From NCBI GenBank assembly GCA_001314865.1, contig LJZR01000036.1, positions 1 through 39,164 of the forward strand: DNA of 39,164 nucleotides, in the 5' to 3' direction. Position 1 is the first letter of the stretch. Each line of letters opens with the position of its first letter. The notes beneath the pieces were generated by a model. The model had not been told where the DNA came from, did no database searches, and saw only the letters and a program-made list of their open reading frames with translations. Shown here piece by piece: positions 33,709 through 39,164 of this stretch. Position numbers and translations under genes: made by a program. The stretch comes from Phormidesmis priestleyi Ana. Lineage in GTDB: Bacteria > Cyanobacteriota > Cyanobacteriia > Phormidesmidales > Phormidesmidaceae.

Positions 33709-36159
33709 ATGCTGAAATCAGTTTTCGCTAAGAAATCTACTGGCCCAGACCAGACTGCTGGGCAGAAGGGTCAACGACAGTCTGACCAGCAGCAGAATGA
33801 TCAACAGCAGTTTGGTCAACAAATCGTGCTAAGTGCTCAAACGATTAGCACTCAGGGTAACGAGGCAGGTGAAGAGAATTCCGGTACTGGAGAAGGTGCC
33901 TTCAATCTCAGCAAATATATAGATACTGCCATTCGAAAATATTGGCTATTAGCTATTGTGGCTGCTCTCATGGCTTTTTACTCTGGTTATGAAGCCTCTA
34001 AAGAAGTTATCAAATTCAAGAGCAGCTTCCGAATTTTGGTTGAGCCTATTGCCGGCCAATCTAGTATCGATACTTTAACGGGTAAAGACACAAAAGATAA
34101 TGCTGACCTCAATTACTTTACCTTAATTGAGGTTTTATATAGTCCAAAAGTTTTAGGACCGGTAGCAGAAGAGGTTGCACTACAGTATCCGGGGGTCACC
34201 TATGAGCAATTGGCTAGTAGATTAAAGGTAGTTCGACTAGGTGAAACAACCATTATACAGGGTGCGTACGAAGAGGGTAATCCCGATAGGCTCAAACTCA
34301 TCTTAAACAAAGTTGCTCAATCATTTTTGGAATATAGCATTGAAGAGCAGCAACGACAGGTGAAGGGAGCGCTTGATTTTATTGATGAACAATTACCACA
34401 ATTGAAGCAGCATAACGATGAGTTGCAAGCACAGATCAAATCTATTCGAGAGACCTATGGTTTCATTGATCCCAATGACTTCGCTGATAAACTGGTGGCT
34501 AATATTGATACCTTACGATCGCAGCGACAGGTCGCCCAATCCGATTTAGAAAGCTTGTATCTACAATACCAGCAGCTACAGGCAGAGTACGGTGCTCGTC
34601 AGGCACTGTCTCAATCAGCCGACTATCAACTGTTATTAAATGAGTTTCAAGTTTTAGAAGAAGATATTGCCATAGAATCAGCACGTTTTGGTCCTCAACA
34701 TCCCACCATTCAGCTGATGCGTCGCCAGCAGCAAAACCTGTTACCACTAATGATAGCAGAGGCAGAACGCACTCTTGGAGATCAGATAGCCGGTATCGCC
34801 AACGAAATTGTTATATTAGAAGGACGCTATCAATCACTCTCAAATGCTTCAAGAAGGTTAGAGCTAGCTCTGCAAGAAATGCCTAGTATCCTACAACAAT
34901 TCTCTGAATTAGAGCGTGATTTAGCGGTAACCACTGCCAATCTCAACCGTTTTTTAGAAACTCGGGAACATCTTGAGCTACAGGCTGCTCAAAATGAAGT
35001 GCCTTGGCAGCTAATTACAGAACCCAAGCCCCCTGAACGATTACCTGTTAGCAATCCGATCAAAGCGATGATGACAGGCGCAATTATGGGGGGCGCATTG
35101 GGGTTTGCCATTGCTTACGCGATTGAAAAAGTTGAAGACACTTATCACAACTTGGAAGAAGCCAAAAATCAATCTCTACTTAAGGTGTTAGGCGCAATTC
35201 CTATTTATCCTGAGTTACAAATGCTAGGTGCTGACGCAAATATTATCGATTTACGAAAAGACCTACGAACAAAATCAATTGCTTTAGAGACAGAAACAAC
35301 CGTTCTCTCTGCAGATCTCAAACAGCAGGTCAAAAGCATTTTAAGAAATTCTGTTCACCGGCCTATCTCAAAAAAACCAACTCAGAAAAGTAGCGAATCA
35401 GTTCAGGTACTACTAAAGAAAATCGAAAATGTTCAGGCGATCGCTCCAGAGAATATGCGTAATTCTCACTATCTAGTGGAAGAACCCACGACGCAGTCTA
35501 ACGAAAACACTTGGCTAGAAGAATATGATGCTTATGGTTTTTTAGAGGCTTTTCGAGCGCTTTATCTGACAATTGATCGCCAAGAGGGCTATCGCTCGTT
35601 AAACTCTTTGGTCGTGACCTCTGCCTTACCTCGCGAAGGGCGAACAACCTTAACCGTTCACTTAGCACAGGCAGCCGCAGCAATGGGCTGTCGCGTCTTG
35701 ATAGTAGATACCCACTTGCGCCGAGGCGCCCAAAAGCTCCATAATTTTTTGGGTATTTCCAATCAGATAGGGTTGAGCGAGTTTTTACAGGGGCAGGTTT
35801 CTCTAGATCGGGTCATTCAACGGCTCTATTGGGAGCGAGGTCTCTATGTGATTACGTCAGGGCAAGTCCCACCTGATCCCACTCGACTACTTTCGTCTAG
35901 CGATATGTACGCCCTAATGCAGCAGTTGCGTGAAGCTTTTGACCTGGTGATATACGACATGCCGCCTCTAATGGGCCTAGCTGATGTGGGGTTAGTTGCG
36001 GCAAACAGTGCCGCTGTTGTGGTAGTCACTAGTTTGAATAAACGAGGATCGATCACTGCGCTTAAAAATGCAGTAGAACGGTTGCATCTAGTCAAGGCCA
36101 ACATGGTTGGATTAGTGGTCAACCAGGTGAAAAACTATAAAGTCGATTACTATGCTTAG
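33709..36159 (+). CDS. Polysaccharide co-polymerase, Wzc/GumC type, with degenerate ATP-binding motifs
   Basis: An 816-residue inner-membrane protein: a Wzz/chain-length domain with a first membrane segment (YWLLAIVAALMAFYSGY), a long periplasmic coiled coil (about 210-430), a second membrane segment (AMMTGAIMGGALGFAIAYAI) and a cytoplasmic BY-kinase-like domain (about 610-816). In the latter the Walker A motif reads ALPREGRTT, with Arg645 where Lys is expected. Walker A' reads VLIVDTHLRR, with His669 in place of the second Asp. Walker B VIYDMPP (Asp750) is intact. The tail NYKVDYYA has three tyrosines, a short version of the phosphorylated cluster. It likely controls chain length and export; kinase activity is doubtful. 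The start is the ATG at 33709, with AGG seven bases before it; the GTG at 33703 is an alternative. The N-terminus is Gln-rich. Confidence 0.9.
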   Translation: MLKSVFAKKSTGPDQTAGQKGQRQSDQQQNDQQQFGQQIVLSAQTISTQGNEAGEENSGTGEGAFNLSKYIDTAIRKYWLLAIVAALMAFYSGYEASKEVIKFKSSFRILVEPIAGQSSIDTLTGKDTKDNADLNYFTLIEVLYSPKVLGPVAEEVALQYPGVTYEQLASRLKVVRLGETTIIQGAYEEGNPDRLKLILNKVAQSFLEYSIEEQQRQVKGALDFIDEQLPQLKQHNDELQAQIKSIRETYGFIDPNDFADKLVANIDTLRSQRQVAQSDLESLYLQYQQLQAEYGARQALSQSADYQLLLNEFQVLEEDIAIESARFGPQHPTIQLMRRQQQNLLPLMIAEAERTLGDQIAGIANEIVILEGRYQSLSNASRRLELALQEMPSILQQFSELERDLAVTTANLNRFLETREHLELQAAQNEVPWQLITEPKPPERLPVSNPIKAMMTGAIMGGALGFAIAYAIEKVEDTYHNLEEAKNQSLLKVLGAIPIYPELQMLGADANIIDLRKDLRTKSIALETETTVLSADLKQQVKSILRNSVHRPISKKPTQKSSESVQVLLKKIENVQAIAPENMRNSHYLVEEPTTQSNENTWLEEYDAYGFLEAFRALYLTIDRQEGYRSLNSLVVTSALPREGRTTLTVHLAQAAAAMGCRVLIVDTHLRRGAQKLHNFLGISNQIGLSEFLQGQVSLDRVIQRLYWERGLYVITSGQVPPDPTRLLSSSDMYALMQQLREAFDLVIYDMPPLMGLADVGLVAANSAAVVVVTSLNKRGSITALKNAVERLHLVKANMVGLVVNQVKNYKVDYYA

Positions 36160-36188
36160 GCAACAATTTGCATTGAGCATCGATTATA

Positions 36189-36240
36189 GCGGCGTGCGGA
36201 TGCATATCGCAAAAGGCGAGGCTTTGCCAACGTACGCCGC
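36189..36240. other. Inverted repeat in the tail-to-tail spacer after the Wzc-like gene
   Basis: GCGGCGTGCG (36189-36198) and CGTACGCCGC (36231-36240) can pair with one mismatch across a 32-base loop that contains a smaller GGC/GCC hairpin. It lies in the 181-bp spacer between converging genes. There is no T-tract, so a bidirectional terminator is only a guess. Confidence 0.3.
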
Positions 36241-36340
36241 GACTCACTTGGCCTGTTATGCCGTAAAGGTTCCGCAGCATTCTCTGTATTCTAGCCAAGT
36301 GAAAAACGCTATAGTCAGTTCGCCCGATCAGTTCAGGCTA

Positions 36341-37033
36341 TCAATTCGCGTTAATAGTCGAGAGCTTCTCGACAACATCCAACCATATTGGCTCTATCTC
36401 CTCAGCGGCTTCAGAAAGAGATAAGTACTTTGTGCGACTAATTAAATGAATCCATAAACAGCTATCTTCCATAAGTGACCTCTGTCCCAAAAGCCAATAC
36501 GCTAAGTGAGGCAATTGCAAAGCACTGTAATATTGCTCGTGGCGAAACTGACTGACTGTTACGCTAGCCGTGCCTCTCGTATTAATACAGCTGTAAAGAT
36601 GCGTTTTCCCTTCTTGTTGCCAAAGACGATAGACTCCTTTATCTGTCACCCGATCTAATGTTTCTTTAGGCACTGTTGGAGAAGCAAAATTGGCAGATTT
36701 TAGAAATATATGCCAATCTCCATCGGTACGAACAACATAAGTTAGGATGATTTCAATCGGTGATGTATACTCTAGCCGTGAATGATATTGCTGACGAGCG
36801 ATCACTCGATGGTATTTAAGTTGAGGATCATGGTCTTGCAATATTGGGGATTTAGCACGAGCCTCTGTGGATATTAAATCCGAATAATAATAAACTTCCT
36901 GAGCTGCTTCTAGCGACTGAGGAAATTCTGGTGGCGTATATTTTTTAGCTGTGGGCGGAGCTATTAACAGTTTAATGATAGTTAGGAAAAGCCCTGCAAA
37001 AATGAATGGTAAGTAAAACTGAGATTTTGTCAT
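36341..37033 (-). CDS. Cyanoexosortase A system-associated protein
   Basis: A 230-residue protein with one N-terminal membrane segment (FYLPFIFAGLFLTIIKLLIA) and an external domain with conserved aromatic residues (VVRTDGDWHIFL, GVYRLWQQEGKTHLYSCINT). Its size, topology and position match the partner protein regularly encoded next to cyanoexosortase A; its exact role is unknown. Its ATG (37033) overlaps the exosortase TGA as ATGA, so the two are translationally coupled. It ends tail-to-tail with the Wzc-like gene, 181 bp apart. Confidence 0.82.
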   Translation of the reverse strand: MTKSQFYLPFIFAGLFLTIIKLLIAPPTAKKYTPPEFPQSLEAAQEVYYYSDLISTEARAKSPILQDHDPQLKYHRVIARQQYHSRLEYTSPIEIILTYVVRTDGDWHIFLKSANFASPTVPKETLDRVTDKGVYRLWQQEGKTHLYSCINTRGTASVTVSQFRHEQYYSALQLPHLAYWLLGQRSLMEDSCLWIHLISRTKYLSLSEAAEEIEPIWLDVVEKLSTINAN

Positions 37034-37872
37034 GGCTCTTGTGCAATAGGATTAGCACTTTCTCTCAAATAAGACTCTGTTATCCACCAATACACTCCGC
37101 CAAACACAAAAATTCCAACATTTGAAAAGATTTGGTTGCCTGCATCACCATGCCAATACTCGAAAAGCGCAGGCTGATGCACGAAAAAAGCCATAATAGA
37201 CACCCTAATACTTGCCAGTATGAGAGTCAGCCCTATAGCCCCAAAAGGCATTCCTAGCCGATGAGGCTTAGGTATCGGGACTAAGAGAACGACGGGCACA
37301 CAAAGCTGCCACAATAAAATGAGGATGTCGCCACCTGTACAACCATATGCAACAGAAACTGCCCCACGCTCAAGTATAATATCTGTTCCTTGGCGAGTGA
37401 CCTCTAGCCCTATGTAGTGTATAAAAAAAGTGGCTATCTGAGCAATAATAAGCTGCAAATGATGACCTACAAGTCCCTCTAACGCCTGATTAGTTAGGAT
37501 GGGAGGGAGCGCGAGGATGCCCATCAAAACACATTCTCTCCAATAGGTATAAAACTTAAATCCTGCTGCTAAAAGTACGATCCCTAATACAGAAATACTG
37601 GGAAAGATACGAACAAATGACGACTCAGATAAAAAGACAAAAAGACTTCTATATATAATAAAGACAATCAATAATGAACCCAGTGCATGGGGAATCCAAT
37701 GGTTGCTAGGCCCTAACCGCAACAATCGCTGCTTAAATGAAATAATTATAGCTAGCCAATAGAGTGCGCTAAGAAGGAGCTGGTCTGATTGCTCCGTAAT
37801 ATGCCAGACCAAAACTAGATGAATGGTCGCTAGGCTAATCGTAATGGCAACTAGCCACTGTACTGTTGTCAT
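37030..37872 (-). CDS. crtA: Cyanoexosortase A
   Basis: A 280-residue integral membrane cysteine transpeptidase of the exosortase superfamily, with about eight membrane segments. The catalytic triad is visible: Cys178 in VAYGCTGGDILILLW, Arg223 in LASIRVSIMAFF and His241 in YWHGDAGNQIF. Exosortases cut PEP-CTERM-like C-terminal sorting tails and probably transfer the protein to an extracellular glycan, and their genes accompany polysaccharide loci, as here. No protein in this window ends in a recognisable sorting tail, so its substrates must be encoded elsewhere. It follows the HpsJ-like gene by 65 bp on the same strand and overlaps its associated-protein gene. The ATG is at 37872. Confidence 0.9.
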   Translation of the reverse strand: MTTVQWLVAITISLATIHLVLVWHITEQSDQLLLSALYWLAIIISFKQRLLRLGPSNHWIPHALGSLLIVFIIYRSLFVFLSESSFVRIFPSISVLGIVLLAAGFKFYTYWRECVLMGILALPPILTNQALEGLVGHHLQLIIAQIATFFIHYIGLEVTRQGTDIILERGAVSVAYGCTGGDILILLWQLCVPVVLLVPIPKPHRLGMPFGAIGLTLILASIRVSIMAFFVHQPALFEYWHGDAGNQIFSNVGIFVFGGVYWWITESYLRESANPIAQEP

Positions 37873-37937
37873 GCCTCTATACTATTTTCTATATCTCTAT
37901 AACGTTTCCATATACGATGACTTCTACACCAGGATTT

Positions 37938-38966
37938 CTAGACACTACGCCGCAATCGGCTCGACTTATTAGCTTTGCCGTTTTTCCTTAACCGCTTGCC
38001 TTGTTTGGAGATCGCCAGTGTTTCGGCATTGCGGCCGTAAGACTTACGTCGTCTTGCCCACCGGGTCAGAGCCCATGTATAAATTAAAATAACTGCCCCT
38101 ATAAATGCCTCTACAACAATTTTGACCGTATTTTTGAGTAGGTTATCTCTTAAATTTTCGCGAGCATTTTCGGCCTGCGTATCTGCGGCTTGTCGAGCTT
38201 CACCAAGCCGGGTAATGACCTGTACTTTTGCTTCTTCAGGGTTTTTGGGTGCGTTGGGTAAGTTACCCTGCGTATCTGGCACTGGGATCAAGCTTGCTAA
38301 TTCTTCTGTTGTTGCTCTTTCAAGCTGTTCTTGAGTTGCTTCGAGCTGCTGCTTTTGTTGATTGACCTGGGTGCTAATTTGTTCGTTGTTTTGCACACTA
38401 ATACGCGCCGCATTCACTAAAGCTAGCGGCACCATGAGCAGGTGAATAACAGCAATCAGTACGGTAGCCCAAGACAGTACGAATAATACCCAGCGTTCAA
38501 TTTTTTTGCGGTCAGCGGTCTCCCCATAAAAAATGAGAATAAAAGAAATTGCTAACGTAGGGACCAGGCGAACTAAGTCACCCATGGCCTGATATTCCCA
38601 TACAATATTTGTAAATTCAGGTGGATAGAGGATGTATCCTACATCCACACAATATAGAATGAACAATCCATAACCAACCCATCGCATGATTCGTCGAATA
38701 CGGAAACCTGCAAGGTCGGTCTCTTTATCAGCGTCGTTTTCTTTAGATTTCTCCACAGAGATAGTGCTGAAGCTTTTTGAAGTTGGCTGCAGTATTACTT
38801 GATTGCCCTGATTTTGGTCTGATTCAGGAATAAACGGATAATCATCAGCTTTTGGCTGAGTTTGAATCTCTTCCGCCCTAACTGCAAAGGAAGCCGTTTC
38901 AGCGTCTTGCCCTGAAGCGGCAGATCGATGAAAGTCATTGTCAAGTACACGGTCAGTTGAAGTCAT
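37938..38966 (-). CDS. HpsJ-like membrane protein (cyanoexosortase-linked)
   Basis: A 342-residue membrane protein. After a polar N-terminal region of about 90 residues there are membrane segments at about 95-115, 131-148 and 160-185, a Gln/Glu-rich coiled coil (about 190-220, VNQQKQQLEATQEQLERATT), a second helical polar stretch (245-280) and a last membrane segment (281-303). The C-terminus is strongly basic. This layout matches the HpsJ family, named for hormogonium polysaccharide secretion in Nostoc and often encoded beside cyanoexosortase A. A role in polysaccharide secretion is inferred from family and neighbours. The ATG at 38966 follows a TATAAT-like box. It is the first gene of the three-gene exosortase group. 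Confidence 0.82.
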   Translation of the reverse strand: MTSTDRVLDNDFHRSAASGQDAETASFAVRAEEIQTQPKADDYPFIPESDQNQGNQVILQPTSKSFSTISVEKSKENDADKETDLAGFRIRRIMRWVGYGLFILYCVDVGYILYPPEFTNIVWEYQAMGDLVRLVPTLAISFILIFYGETADRKKIERWVLFVLSWATVLIAVIHLLMVPLALVNAARISVQNNEQISTQVNQQKQQLEATQEQLERATTEELASLIPVPDTQGNLPNAPKNPEEAKVQVITRLGEARQAADTQAENARENLRDNLLKNTVKIVVEAFIGAVILIYTWALTRWARRRKSYGRNAETLAISKQGKRLRKNGKANKSSRLRRSV

Positions 38967-38996
38967 ACAATGTATCTAATCTTCCCTACAGCTCGC

Positions 38997-39002
38997 ATTA
39001 TA
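38997..39002 (-). promoter_or_regulatory. Candidate -10 box of the HpsJ-exosortase operon
   Basis: A perfect TATAAT on the minus strand lies 30 bp before the HpsJ start codon. The -35 region at 17 bp is poor, so this is a weak call made from the -10 alone. Confidence 0.4.
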
Positions 39003-39074
39003 TGAGTACGTTGTTTTCGTTACTGTTCGTTTTATATCAAGTTAAGGATGTTTAAGTTATACCGGCCAGCCCTT

Positions 39075-39164
39075 TCAAGGTGCTTTCTTGTCTTCTTTAG
39101 CTTTGGCGAGCAGGCGAGCGGTAGAGACGTGAGGCTTCTTTTTATCGTATTTAGGCTTGGGAAT
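39075..39164 (-). CDS. 3' end of an unidentified gene (partial, Lys-rich tail)
   Basis: An open minus-strand frame enters from the right edge and ends with TGA at 39075-39077. The visible 29 residues begin IPKPKYDKKKPHVSTARLLA and end KEDKKAP: a very basic tail I cannot assign. The lack of stops, the Lys-rich composition and the natural position 108 bp before the HpsJ-like gene support it being real. The rest lies outside the window. Confidence 0.5.
   Translation of the reverse strand: MPKPKYDKKKPHVSTARLLAKAKEDKKAP

Noticed and set aside
36152-36424. 90-codon plus-strand frame beginning in the last codons of the Wzc-like gene
   Set aside because: Its start overlaps well for coupling, but the sequence resembles no family, has no domain-like pattern and its last third is antisense to the exosortase-associated gene. 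Probably a chance frame; confidence too low to list as a gene.

Overview
The window is cyanobacterial chromosome. The palindrome GCGATCGC (HIP1) recurs every few hundred bases over most of it. The gene families are typical of cyanobacteria: DUF1822, a cyanoexosortase with its partner protein, an HpsJ-like protein, a serine/threonine-kinase/AAA ATPase, and caspase-STAND-WD40. A Leptolyngbya/Synechococcus-like lineage is plausible but cannot be fixed from this sequence. No rRNA, tRNA, CRISPR array, transposase or phage gene was recognised.

Left block (1-19.8 kb). A large minus-strand kinase/AAA/GAF signalling protein that stops inside its GAF domain is followed by a plus-strand series: an alternative sigma-70 factor, a DUF1822 protein, a secreted FecR-domain protein, a probable outer-membrane beta-barrel and a CHAT caspase-like protease. 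Converging on the CHAT gene, with a 4-bp tail overlap, is a minus-strand gene for a 1796-residue protein: caspase domain, STAND NTPase, one membrane segment and 14 WD40 repeats. Three minus-strand genes for small exported proteins of unknown function follow. A roughly 42-bp element with conserved internal spacing lies upstream of the CHAT gene and of two of the exported-protein genes. This suggests a regulon, perhaps served by the sigma factor. The block is also rich in short tandem repeats, both inside genes and directly upstream of start codons.

Middle (19.8-21.3 kb). A lone plus-strand cytochrome P450.

Right block (21.4-39.1 kb). This is a polysaccharide locus. Ten minus-strand genes, read from 32.2 kb down to 21.4 kb, encode a Wzm/Wzt-type ABC exporter, three sulfotransferases and five glycosyltransferases. 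Divergent from them are a Wza-type SLBB export protein and a Wzc/GumC-type co-polymerase whose ATP-binding motifs are altered. Beyond these, on the minus strand, lie an HpsJ-like membrane protein, cyanoexosortase A and its associated protein. The simplest reading is synthesis and export of a sulfated extracellular or capsular polysaccharide, with a cell-surface sorting enzyme encoded alongside. Both window edges appear to cut protein-coding genes.
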